64,000 nucleotides of DNA from Paraplanobispora siamensis (GTDB taxonomy: Bacteria > Actinomycetota > Actinomycetes > Streptosporangiales > Streptosporangiaceae). Of the stretch, positions 27,698 to 35,502 are shown piece by piece (the stretch's first letter is position 1; each line of letters opens with the position of its first letter). The stretch lies in NCBI RefSeq assembly GCF_016863175.1, contig NZ_BOOJ01000040.1, positions 62,001 through 126,000 of the forward strand, given 5' to 3'. Both the position numbers and the translations under genes were made by a program. Below the pieces are notes generated by a model that searched no databases, was not told where the DNA came from, and saw nothing but the letters and a program-made list of their open reading frames with translations.

Positions 27698-28653
27698 GGG
27701 GTCGTCTCCGCTCCCCGCTGCCTGCGCAGCCATCCGTTGACCAGGGCGGCGGCCGTCTCGGCCTCGCGCGTGGAGTAGACGAACCGGCGGCCGTCGGCCA
27801 GGGCCAAGATGAGCACCGGCGCCCTTCCGCCGACGACGCCCCAGCCCGCCGGACCGTCGTCCAGCCTGTAGCGTCCGGCGGGGGCCTCGGTCCCGGCCTC
27901 GGCCGACCGGATCGACGCGTAGGGCACCGTCCGCCGCAGGACGGGCAGCCAGGGGACGCGCACCGTGACCCCCGAGCCGTCGATCTGCAGGTGGGTGCGT
28001 GCCTGCGCCGCCTCGAACAGCGTCCACAGCGCCAGCATCACCGGACCCTGCCACGAGCGGGGGTCACCGGACGTGACGTACGCGGTGACCGCAGCGATCG
28101 CCACGGCCGCCGTCAGCCTGCGCATCGACCAGGCCGAGGCGGTGAACACGGCGCGCTGTCCGGGACTCAGCACCATGGCGGGGGCGTGCGGAGGCGGTGC
28201 GGCGGTGGCCTCGGGCGACGGCGGCAGCGGGCCCGCCAGCGCCCAGCCCAGCGCGGGCGCCGCCACGCTGACGGCGATCTCCACCGCCAGGTGCCAGCCG
28301 GGCCGGGTGGCCGCGCCCGAGGCCGCCGCGAGCATCGACAACGTCTCCGTCACCGGCACCGACAGGCCGAGGAAGAAGGCGGCGGCGACCAGGGCCTGCT
28401 GGACCCGGGGCAGATGCCGGTAGCGCAGGAAGGTGATGAGCAGTATCGCCTCGAAGTAGACCACCATGACGACGGCATTCCCCGCGGACCAGCCCTGCCC
28501 GGGACCGTGATCCGGCAGGTGCCCGCCGTACAGGCCGATCGAAGCCAGGGGGATGAGCAGGAGGAACACCGGGCCGGCGGCCGTCAGGGCCAGCCGGCGC
28601 CGCCGTCCTGGCGCGGCGGGATCGAGGGAGCGGGGAGACGTGAGAGCGACCAT
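27691..28653 (-). CDS. Membrane protein upstream of a YtrA-type regulator
   Basis: A 320-residue protein with about six membrane segments in the first 220 residues (LALTAAGPVFLLLIPLASIG, VVMVVYFEAILLITFL, LVAAAFFLGLSVPVTETLSM and more), followed by a soluble C-terminal domain of about 100 residues that looks like a small beta-rich PH-type module (RTVPYASIRSAEAG, GRRFVYSTREAETAAALV). ATG 28653 follows GGAGATCCGGTC, a good ribosome binding site. No catalytic motif is seen. It is coupled with the GntR gene and probably part of an envelope-stress or transport response. Confidence 0.75.
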   Translation of the reverse strand: MVALTSPRSLDPAAPGRRRRLALTAAGPVFLLLIPLASIGLYGGHLPDHGPGQGWSAGNAVVMVVYFEAILLITFLRYRHLPRVQQALVAAAFFLGLSVPVTETLSMLAAASGAATRPGWHLAVEIAVSVAAPALGWALAGPLPPSPEATAAPPPHAPAMVLSPGQRAVFTASAWSMRRLTAAVAIAAVTAYVTSGDPRSWQGPVMLALWTLFEAAQARTHLQIDGSGVTVRVPWLPVLRRTVPYASIRSAEAGTEAPAGRYRLDDGPAGWGVVGGRAPVLILALADGRRFVYSTREAETAAALVNGWLRRQRGAETTPC

Positions 28654-28665
28654 GACCGGATCTCC

Positions 28666-28707
28666 ACTGTTTGGTTTTGAATATAACACTCCAAACAGTT
28701 TTGGAAA
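28666..28707 (-). promoter_or_regulatory. Promoter with 9-bp inverted repeat for the membrane-protein/GntR operon
   Basis: ACTGTTTGG (28666-28674) and CCAAACAGT (28691-28699) form a perfect 9-bp inverted repeat with a 16-bp AT-rich spacer. On the minus strand, TTTCCA (28707-28702) and TATATT (28685-28680) are spaced 16 bp apart as possible -35 and -10 boxes, so the repeat flanks the -10 element. A bound YtrA-type repressor would block this promoter. Confidence 0.65.
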
Positions 28708-28732
28708 GTGCCCGGTGCCGGACGCCTCTTTC

Positions 28733-29458
28733 TCACCAGTGGGACAGGGGGCCCGCCTGGCGGCGGCGTTCCTGGAAGTCGGTTATCTTCCAGACGATCA
28801 TTCCTGCCAGGACGGCGCAGGCCAGGACCGGTCCGGTGAAAATGATCTCGGTCCTGGCGGCCGTGAGGTAGGACTGCAGGTCGTCGCCGGGGGCGAGGAA
28901 GCGGTAGATGAGGTTGGGCACATACATGCCGGCGATCCACAGCAGCCACCAGGCCAGTACCAGCCGGGGGCGGCGGATGGTACTGAGGGTGAGCCCCGAC
29001 AGGGTGGTGATGCCTCTGGAGCCCAGCCAGGAGGTCGTCCAGATGTCGTCGACGATCTGGCGGGGGAACCAGAAGCTGACGATCGGCATGCTCCAGCCGA
29101 AGATGATCCAGGCGGCGTGGCGCCGGTGCGGGACGTCCATCATGGCCTCGGCGTTGGAGCGGGCCCGGAACAGCCAGATCATGAAGACGATCGCGGTGAT
29201 GAGATAGGTCGCCATCTGCACCAGTGCGCCCAGCGCGTAGAGGCTGTCGCTGGCCTCCGCCTTGGCCATCTCCACCGAGGAGGGATCCTCCATGAGGGCG
29301 GACACGACGGAGACCCGTTCGAAGGCGGCGACCAGGGCGAACAGGTCGGCGAGCGCGTTGACGCCCAGCAGGGTGATGACGGTGATCGCCAGTCCGCGGA
29401 CGGGGCGGATCGGCCGTACGGGCGCATACGGCATGGTTGCTACGGGCTGGGGATGCAT
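28733..29458 (-). CDS. DUF4328 domain-containing membrane protein
   Basis: A 241-residue protein with about six membrane helices. The signature of the family is present: GLAITVITLLGVNALADLFAL, IVFMIWLFRARSNAEAM, AAWIIFGWSMPIVSFWFPRQ and VDDIWTTS. ATG 29458 is preceded by AAGGACAGCC. The role of the family is unknown. Upstream, TTCGTA (29567-29572) and TACGAA (29587-29592) flank an AT-rich stretch that could hold the promoter. Confidence 0.87.
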   Translation of the reverse strand: MHPQPVATMPYAPVRPIRPVRGLAITVITLLGVNALADLFALVAAFERVSVVSALMEDPSSVEMAKAEASDSLYALGALVQMATYLITAIVFMIWLFRARSNAEAMMDVPHRRHAAWIIFGWSMPIVSFWFPRQIVDDIWTTSWLGSRGITTLSGLTLSTIRRPRLVLAWWLLWIAGMYVPNLIYRFLAPGDDLQSYLTAARTEIIFTGPVLACAVLAGMIVWKITDFQERRRQAGPLSHW

Positions 29459-29614
29459 GGCTGTCCTTGTGGCGGGGCGGGGAGCCGTACGGGCGAGGAG
29501 GTGTGTTCCCGAGGGGATGCCGCTCAGCGAAAAAGGCAAAGCGGCTTTATGTACGATTTATGCCCTTTCGTACTGATTGAGAAGTATACGAATGCCTGCG
29601 GAGTGTGATGACGC

Positions 29615-30580
29615 TCAGCCGGAGCGCGCGAACCGCTCGCGGTAGGCGGAGGGGCTGAGGCCGGTCTGCCGTCGCATCTGCGCGCGCAGGTTGGCGGCGC
29701 TGCCCAGGCCGCTGGCCCTGGCCACGGCCTCCAGTCTGGTCTCCCCGCGCTCGATGAGCCTGCAGGCCAGGGAGACGCGTTCGGCGGTGAGCCAGGCCAG
29801 CGGGGTGGTGCCGAGCTCGGCCTGGAAGCGCCGGTGCAGGGTCGCAGGGCTGACGGCGGCGCGGGCCGCCAGGTCGGCGACCGCCAGCGGGAGGTCCAGG
29901 TTCTCCTGCGCCCAGCCGAGGAGGGGCGCCAGCGAGACGTCCGGAGCACCGGCCACCGGGCGTTCGATGAACTGGCGCTGCCCGCCGTCGCGGTGGACGG
30001 CGAACACCAGGCGCCGGCTCACCGCGTTGGCGACCTCGGCGCCGTGGTCGCGGCGGATCAGGTGCAGGCCCAGATCGAGCGCGGACGCGCTGCCGGCGGA
30101 GGTCAGCACGTCGCCGTCGTCCACGAACAACACGTCGGGCTCAAGCCGTACGGCGGGGAACCGGGAGCGGAACAGCCCGGCCCAGCGCCAGTGCGTGGTG
30201 GCCCGGCGGCCGTCGAGTACGCCCGCGGCCGCCAGGGCGAACGCGCCGGTGCAGAAGCTGACCAGCCGGGCGCCGCGTCCGGCGGCGCACCGGACGGCCT
30301 CCAGGACCGCCGGGTCCGGTGCGACCTCCGGATCGGGCCGGTTGGGCACGATGACCGTGTCCGCGCGCTCGACCGCCTCCAGCCCGGCGACGCCCGACAT
30401 GGTGAAGAACCCGGCGTGCATGACCACCTCGCCGCCCGTGGCGCACAGGCCGAAGTCGTACCACGGCCGGTCCAGTTCGGGACGGCGCAGGCCGAACAGC
30501 TCAGTGGCCACCCCCAGCTCGAACGGGTTCGAGCCGGAGTCGACGATCATCACGACCCGGTGCGAGGATCCTTGCGACAT
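29615..30580 (-). CDS. GlxA family regulator (DJ-1/PfpI domain + AraC helix-turn-helix)
   Basis: A 321-residue regulator. The N-terminal DJ-1/PfpI-like domain (residues 5-190) includes VSFCTGAFALAAAGVLDGRRATTHW, with Cys at the position of the amidase nucleophile. The C-terminal AraC domain (220-318) has VADLAARAAVSPATLHRRFQ and LEAVARASGLGSAANLRAQM, ending TGLSPSAYRERF. Members respond to amines, betaines or arginine in other bacteria; the effector here is unknown. It is divergent from the cupin gene at 30633 and may control it. Confidence 0.92.
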   Translation of the reverse strand: MSQGSSHRVVMIVDSGSNPFELGVATELFGLRRPELDRPWYDFGLCATGGEVVMHAGFFTMSGVAGLEAVERADTVIVPNRPDPEVAPDPAVLEAVRCAAGRGARLVSFCTGAFALAAAGVLDGRRATTHWRWAGLFRSRFPAVRLEPDVLFVDDGDVLTSAGSASALDLGLHLIRRDHGAEVANAVSRRLVFAVHRDGGQRQFIERPVAGAPDVSLAPLLGWAQENLDLPLAVADLAARAAVSPATLHRRFQAELGTTPLAWLTAERVSLACRLIERGETRLEAVARASGLGSAANLRAQMRRQTGLSPSAYRERFARSG

Positions 30581-30632
30581 ATGCGATTCCTAGCACTCAC
30601 CGTTCCGTCCGGCCAGCGGGCATGGTGATCGG

Positions 30633-31088
30633 GTGAGCAACGAACCGATCGAACTGCAGACCGCCCTGGCCACCTTCACCGACCTGTGGAGCCCGCGGAT
30701 CGTCACGCGGGTGAACGACTACGACGTCCGGATCGCCAAGGTCGAGGGCGAGCACGTCTGGCACGCCCACGACGACACCGACGAGTTCTTCCTGGTGCTG
30801 GACGGTGAACTGGCCATCAGCCTGCGAGACGGCGGCGGTAACGGTGGCGCCGATGACGCCCACGTGGCGGAGCGGGCCGTCACCCTGCCCAGGGGAGCGG
30901 TGTTCGTCGTCCCGCGCGGTGTCGAGCACCGGCCGTTCTCGCCCGGCGGGGCCTCGATCCTGATGTTCGAGCCGACCGGCACCCTGAGCGTGGGCGACCG
31001 TCACGAGACCGTGCCGTCCCACGTCGACGTCACCACGGGACACGCGCTCACCGACCGGAGCGGCGGCCCGGCCGGTACGGCCCGCTGA
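30633..31088 (+). CDS. Cupin domain-containing protein
   Basis: A 151-residue single-domain cupin. The metal-binding motif is visible as HVWHAHDDTDEFFLVLDGEL (two His and one Glu) near residue 42, and the second motif as VVPRGVEHRPFS near residue 92, supplying another His. Small cupins of this kind are metal-dependent isomerases, dioxygenases or binding proteins, and the substrate is unknown. It starts at GTG 30633 and is divergent from the GlxA-type regulator. Confidence 0.9.
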   Translation: MSNEPIELQTALATFTDLWSPRIVTRVNDYDVRIAKVEGEHVWHAHDDTDEFFLVLDGELAISLRDGGGNGGADDAHVAERAVTLPRGAVFVVPRGVEHRPFSPGGASILMFEPTGTLSVGDRHETVPSHVDVTTGHALTDRSGGPAGTAR

Positions 31089-31089
31089 C

Positions 31090-31515
31090 CTCAGCCGCCC
31101 GGCGACCGCCCGCGCCGGTGTGGCCGAGGGCGTCGTCGAGGAGCGCCGAGATCACCCGGCGGAGCGCCGGCTGCGCCCCGCGCACGATGTGGTCGCAGGC
31201 GTCCTGACGGCGCACCTCGATCTTCACATCGCGCTCCCTGGCGCGGGCCGCCTCGGCCAGCGCGGTGAGGCCGACGGGACCGAACGACCCGCACGCCCGC
31301 CTGAGCCGGGCCGCCGGCAGCAGGTCCTCCACCGCCTCGCCCAGCTGCCGGGTGCCGGGTGCCGGGGACCAGCTGGTCCACATCGTCCATGACCAGGGCC
31401 GGGTCGGTCCCGCGCCGCAGCCGGCAGGCGACGAGCTGGGCGCAGGTGTGCAGGTGTGCAGGTGTGCAGGCGGGTCAGCGGCGTGCGCAGCTCGTGGCTG
31501 ACGTCGGCGAGGGGC
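31090..31515 (-). pseudogene. Remnant of a sensor histidine kinase
   Basis: On the minus strand, three frames in turn carry pieces of one kinase: LADVSHELRTPLTRLHTC (HisKA box), then RRGTDPALVMDDVDQLV, then LGEAVEDLLPAARLRRACGS, and finally SALLDDALGHTGAGG (start of the ATPase N box). The first frame change falls in three copies of an 8-bp unit (CTGCACAC on the minus strand, within 31440-31470). The second falls at a 7-bp duplication (GGCACCC, near 31350-31365). Removing two 8-bp units and one 7-bp unit restores a continuous kinase sequence. Both ends are missing. Confidence 0.75.
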
Positions 31516-31517
31516 GC

Positions 31518-32054
31518 GGCCGGGACTGGGAAGAGCTGTTCGACGGGTTCCCGGCGGCGGCGGACTGGCCCGCCGCGGCGTACTGGCGGGAGCCGGCCGA
31601 GCACTATCCCGGCGCGAAGGTCGTCCTCACCGTCCGCGATCCGGACCGGTGGTACGACAGCGTCAGCGAGACCATCTTCGCGAGCGCCCTGGCGGAGCGG
31701 CGGCCGACGCCCCCGCACCGCAGGGTGACGCGCCGGCTGGTGGCGTGGCGGGCCCCGGACTTCGCGCTCTACCCGCGCATGGCCGGGGCGACCGTCATGG
31801 ACCGCGTCTTCGACGGCCGCATCGACGACCGCGCCCACGTCCTGGCGGTCTTCGAGCGGCACGTCGCCGAAGTAAAGGCCGCGATCCCGCCCGACCGGCT
31901 GCTGGTCTTCGACGTCCGGCAGGGCTGAGGGCCGCTGTGCGCCTTCCTCGCGCCCCCCGTCCCGGAGGCCCCTTTTCCCCAGGTCAACGAGCGTGCGGCG
32001 TTCCGGCGCAAGCGGCCCCTCAGGCGGCTGCGGCTGATCCTGCTCAGGCGCTGA
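31518..32054 (+). pseudogene. Sulfotransferase-like remnant, 5' end lost and internal stop
   Basis: From 31518 the plus strand encodes GRDWEELFDGFPAAADWPAA, KVVLTVRDPDRWYDSVS and FERHVAEVKAAIPPDRLL, the middle and late parts of the Sulfotransfer_4-type family. The N-terminal PAPS-binding loop is absent because the sequence begins at the junction with the kinase remnant. An in-frame TGA at 31926-31928 stands where the family usually has Trp (QGW), and the same frame continues with GPLCAFLAPPVPEAPFPQVN to a stop at 32052-32054. The gene is therefore doubly broken. Confidence 0.75.
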
Positions 32055-32091
32055 CGGCCCCGGCGGCCGCCGGAGCAGGGCGTCGCCGGTG

Positions 32092-32610
32092 TCAGGGGGT
32101 GAAGATCTCCTGAACCTGGACGATCTCGCCGCGGTACACCGTGATGAGCGCCGGTCGCTTCTCGTTCTTGACCCGCTTGATCAGCGTGCTCCTGGAGCAG
32201 CGCTTGGCGCCCAGCCCGGTGCGCCGGTCGACCGTCAGGCCGCCGGCGGCGCTCGTGCATCCGTAGGCGCTGAGATAGCGCACGCCGGAGGCGACTGGGG
32301 AGGCGTAGGCGCGCACGTCGCCCTCGGGCGGGCCGACGAAGTAGCCCTCGGTGTGCTTGTCCCGCTTCCAGCGGATCGGCTCGTACTCGGCGACCCGGCC
32401 GCGCACCGAGGTGATCCAGCCGCGGAGGATGCCGTCGCGGCGGGAGTGGATGCCCTTGGTGAAGTCGTGGCCGGGATCGGCCTGGAAGGTCGTGCCGAAG
32501 ACCTTCGGCTGCTTGAAGTCCGGAATCGTCGCGGCGTGAGCGGCGGTGCCCGACAGCACGGCGGCCGCGGCGGCGCCGGTCGCGATCAGGGTGCGGAATG
32601 TGTGTCTCAC
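32092..32610 (-). CDS. Small secreted protein of unknown function
   Basis: A 172-residue protein with a signal peptide (TLIATGAAAAAVLSGTAAHA, cleavage near residue 26). The mature part is basic and has two Cys (YGCTSAAGG and KRCSRST), likely one disulfide, and ends in ALITVYRGEIVQVQEIF. GTG 32610 is used as the start because the hydrophobic core follows directly. No family is recognised. It lies just downstream of the NB-ARC/TPR gene on the same strand. Confidence 0.7.
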   Translation of the reverse strand: MRHTFRTLIATGAAAAAVLSGTAAHAATIPDFKQPKVFGTTFQADPGHDFTKGIHSRRDGILRGWITSVRGRVAEYEPIRWKRDKHTEGYFVGPPEGDVRAYASPVASGVRYLSAYGCTSAAGGLTVDRRTGLGAKRCSRSTLIKRVKNEKRPALITVYRGEIVQVQEIFTP

Positions 32611-32666
32611 ACCGTTTTGGATTATCCGGCGTCCCGCAGGGTTCGCGGGCCGGCCGGTGACGCCGG

Positions 32667-35276
32667 TCACACCGGTGGATCCGCGACCCCGCCGGCCTCC
32701 CCGCTCCAGCGGGCGAGGCCGGCGCGGGCGCGCAGGGTGTCGGGGTGCTCGGGACCCAGGACCCGTTCGCGTACGGGGACCAGGGCGGCGAAGTGGTCCC
32801 TGGCGGCGGCCGGGTCGCCCGCCACGCCCGTCCAGCGGGCCAGGTTGGCGCGGGCGCGCAGGGTGTCGGGGTGCTCGGGACCGAGCACCCGTTCGCGTAC
32901 GGGGACCAGGGCGGCGAAGTGGTCCCTGGCGGCGGCCGGGTCGCCCGCCACGCCCGTCCAGTAGCCGAGCTCGGCGCGGGCCCGCAGGGTGTCCGGGTGC
33001 TCGGAGCCCAGCGTCCGCTCGTGCACCGGGACCAACTCCGCGTACCGGTCCCTGGCGGCGGCCGGATCGCCCGCCGCCCCCGTCCAGCGGGCGAGGCCGG
33101 CGCGGGCGCGCAGGGTGTCGGGATGGTCGGGCCCGAGGATGCGTTCGTAGGCCGGGACCAGTTCCGCGAACCCGTCCCGCGCCGCGTCCGCGTCCCCCGA
33201 CGTCCCGGTGAAGCGGGCGAGGTTGGCCCGGGTCCTGAGCGTCTCGGGATGCCCGGGGCCCAGCACCCGCCCGTACGCCGGGACCAGCGCCGTATACCGC
33301 TCCACGGCCGTCCGCGCGTCTCCGGCCTCCCCGGTGAAACGGGCGAGCGCGGCGCCGGCCACCAGCGTCTCGGGATGGTCGGGCCCGAGGATGCGTTCGT
33401 AGGCCGGGACCAGTTCCGCGAACCCGTCCCGCGCCGCGACCGCGTCCCCGCTCTCCCCGGTGAAGTAGGCCAGGTCGGCGCGGGCCGTCAGGGCGTCCGG
33501 GTGCTCGGGGCCCAGGGCGCCGAGCAGGACGGCGCAGCGGCGCTCCTGCAACGTCCGGGCGGTGCGGTGGCCGCCGCTCGCCCGCAGATAGTCCAGGACG
33601 GCCCCCATGCCGGGGGAGTCCGGGGCCAGGACGGCGCGGGCGTGCGGCAGCAGCCCGGCGTAGGCCGCCCAGGAGCCGGGGTGCTGCGGATCGGGCGGCA
33701 GCGCGTCCCGCAGCAGCCGGGCCGCCGTCTCCCGGGCGGCGGCGCGCTCGTGCTCGGGCAGGTCGGCCAGGACGACGGCCTGCACCAGGCGGTGCACGCC
33801 GACGCGCAGGCCGTCGGGTGATCGGCTGATCATGCTGTACGAGGCCAGCATGCCCAGCGCCTCGGCCACGGCGGCCTCGTCGGCGTCCGGCAGCCCGTAC
33901 AGCACGTCGCACGGCAGGTGGTCGGGGGCGTAGCAGGCCATCAGCCGCAGCAGCCGCGTCGCCAGCGGGTTCGCCCGCTCGACGCGCGCCTCCGTCACCG
34001 CCCAGGTGCGGGCCACGACCTCGTCGCCGCGCCGGGGGGATCCGGCGGCCAGGGCGCGCTGCGGGGTAGTGCGCAGCAGGCGCAGATAGCGGGCGGCGTC
34101 CATGCCCGGGGTGGCGGCGATGTAGGCGCCGGCCTGCTTCAACGCCAGCGGCAGCTCGCCCAGCTCCGCGGCGAGCTCTCCGGCCGCGGCGCGGTCGGCC
34201 GAGGCCGCGGGCCCGGCGGTCCGCAGCAGCAGCCGGACCGCGTCCCCCCGGGACAGGGGGGCCAGGCGCAGCACCGGTCCGAGCTCCTCCCAGCCGATGT
34301 CGCGCCTGCTGGTGACGAGCACGTGCCCGGCGCGCAGACGCCCGAGGATCGGGTGGAGATGACCGGCGTCCTCGACGTTGTCGAAGACCAGCAGCCACGA
34401 TCCGCAGGAGGCCAGCCACGTCAGCGCCCAAGCGGCGGCCTCCTCGGCGGGGGCCTGGACCGCCGCCGCGCTCGCGGTCGCCGCGCACAGCGCCCGGCAC
34501 AGCCCGGCCAGGCCCGCCTGGATGCTCTCGGGGCTCTCGGCGTCGATCCACCACACCAGCCGGTAGTCCTCGCGGTGCCGGTGGGCGTGGTGCAGGACCA
34601 GCTCGCTCTTGCCGACGCCACCCAGCCCGACCACGACCTGCGCCACCACACCCTGCGCCGCCCCGCTCTGTCCGGCCCCGCTCTGCCTGGCCCCGCTCTG
34701 CCTGGGCCCGCCCTGACCGATCGTGCCCGCACCGGCCCGCTCCAGCAGGCGCAGCTGCTCCCGGCGGCCGGTGAACACCGGCGACGGCAGGCGCGGCAAC
34801 CCGATCGTCCCGGCGGCTGACACGCTCGCGACGGCCGGCAGCCTCGGACGCAGCGCGGGGAACGCCGCGGGCGCCGCGACCGCGGCGGGACTGTCCGGGC
34901 TCCGCCCGGCGATCGCACCGGCGCCGTTCGCGTCCCGCCCGGGGATCGCACGGGCACCGTCTCCGGAGGCGGGCCCGCCCGGGGGAGATCGGCGCAGCTG
35001 CGCCAGCAGCGCGGCCCCGGCGACCAGCAGACCGGCGATGCCGACGAACATGCTGATCACGCTGGCCCGCTTGTCGAGGACTTCCAGCACCTCCTCCGGC
35101 ACCCGCAACGGATCGGCGAGGAAAAACCCCACCAGTCCCGCGGTCAGGAGCACCGCCGAGACGGTCACCACCGCGACGACCGCCGCCCGGCGCCGGGCAC
35201 GCGGCCGGGGCGCGGGAGCGCCGGGGGAGACGGGAGGAGACCCGGAAGAGGGTTCCGAGGGGGAGGCGGTCGGCAC
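32667..35276 (-). CDS. Membrane-anchored NB-ARC ATPase with tetratricopeptide repeats
   Basis: An 869-residue STAND-type protein. Two hydrophobic segments lie near the N-terminus (VAVVTVSAVLLTAGLVGFFL, and SMFVGIAGLLVAGAALL), then a Pro/Ala-rich linker, then NB-ARC: VVVGLGGVGKSELVLHHAHR (Walker A) near residue 215, LLVFDNVED (Walker B) and LVTSRRD (sensor). A winged-helix region follows (ACYAPDHLPCDVLYGLPDAD), then about seven 42-residue TPR units ending the protein. Such proteins oligomerise on ligand binding. Related NB-ARC/TPR proteins occur in FxSxx-COOH systems, but no partner is present here. GTG 35276 is the probable start. Confidence 0.88.
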   Translation of the reverse strand: MPTASPSEPSSGSPPVSPGAPAPRPRARRRAAVVAVVTVSAVLLTAGLVGFFLADPLRVPEEVLEVLDKRASVISMFVGIAGLLVAGAALLAQLRRSPPGGPASGDGARAIPGRDANGAGAIAGRSPDSPAAVAAPAAFPALRPRLPAVASVSAAGTIGLPRLPSPVFTGRREQLRLLERAGAGTIGQGGPRQSGARQSGAGQSGAAQGVVAQVVVGLGGVGKSELVLHHAHRHREDYRLVWWIDAESPESIQAGLAGLCRALCAATASAAAVQAPAEEAAAWALTWLASCGSWLLVFDNVEDAGHLHPILGRLRAGHVLVTSRRDIGWEELGPVLRLAPLSRGDAVRLLLRTAGPAASADRAAAGELAAELGELPLALKQAGAYIAATPGMDAARYLRLLRTTPQRALAAGSPRRGDEVVARTWAVTEARVERANPLATRLLRLMACYAPDHLPCDVLYGLPDADEAAVAEALGMLASYSMISRSPDGLRVGVHRLVQAVVLADLPEHERAAARETAARLLRDALPPDPQHPGSWAAYAGLLPHARAVLAPDSPGMGAVLDYLRASGGHRTARTLQERRCAVLLGALGPEHPDALTARADLAYFTGESGDAVAARDGFAELVPAYERILGPDHPETLVAGAALARFTGEAGDARTAVERYTALVPAYGRVLGPGHPETLRTRANLARFTGTSGDADAARDGFAELVPAYERILGPDHPDTLRARAGLARWTGAAGDPAAARDRYAELVPVHERTLGSEHPDTLRARAELGYWTGVAGDPAAARDHFAALVPVRERVLGPEHPDTLRARANLARWTGVAGDPAAARDHFAALVPVRERVLGPEHPDTLRARAGLARWSGEAGGVADPPV
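32706..33587. repeat. Seven 126-bp coding repeats (TPR units)
   Basis: The 3' part of the NB-ARC/TPR gene is built from about seven 126-bp direct repeats, one per 42-residue TPR unit with the core LGPEHPDTLRARANLARW. The copies beginning at 32706 and 32832 are nearly identical over their whole length, while more upstream coding copies are diverged, pointing to recent duplication at the C-terminal end. Confidence 0.85.
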
Positions 35277-35345
35277 TTTCCAAGATTGCCCGCTGCACGG
35301 GAAAACCGCACGGGCATGCCGCGAACCCGCCACCGCCGGCCCTGC

Positions 35346-35489
35346 GGGCGGAACTCGTCTCAGGCGTCCGGCTGGGATCCGCCCCGGACGCTCGGGCGGG
35401 ACCTGTCTCAGTCGTCTGCCGGGATCCGCGTCGGGCACCCGGCCGGGCCCGCCTCGGACGGCCAGGCGGGATCCGCCGCAGGCGTCCGG
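35346..35489. repeat. Three degenerate 48-bp repeats
   Basis: Units starting at about 35346, 35394 and 35442 each contain a CTCAG-like block followed by GGGATCCG at nearly the same offset. They fill the 226-bp spacer between the stop of the acyl-CoA dehydrogenase gene and the start of the NB-ARC/TPR gene, where no gene is seen. Confidence 0.6.
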
Positions 35490-35502
35490 GTGGCACCCCG
35501 CC

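Noticed and set aside
32667-35276. Assignment of the NB-ARC/TPR protein to an FxSxx-COOH peptide system
   Set aside because: No precursor ending FxSxx, radical SAM maturase or methyltransferase is present nearby.
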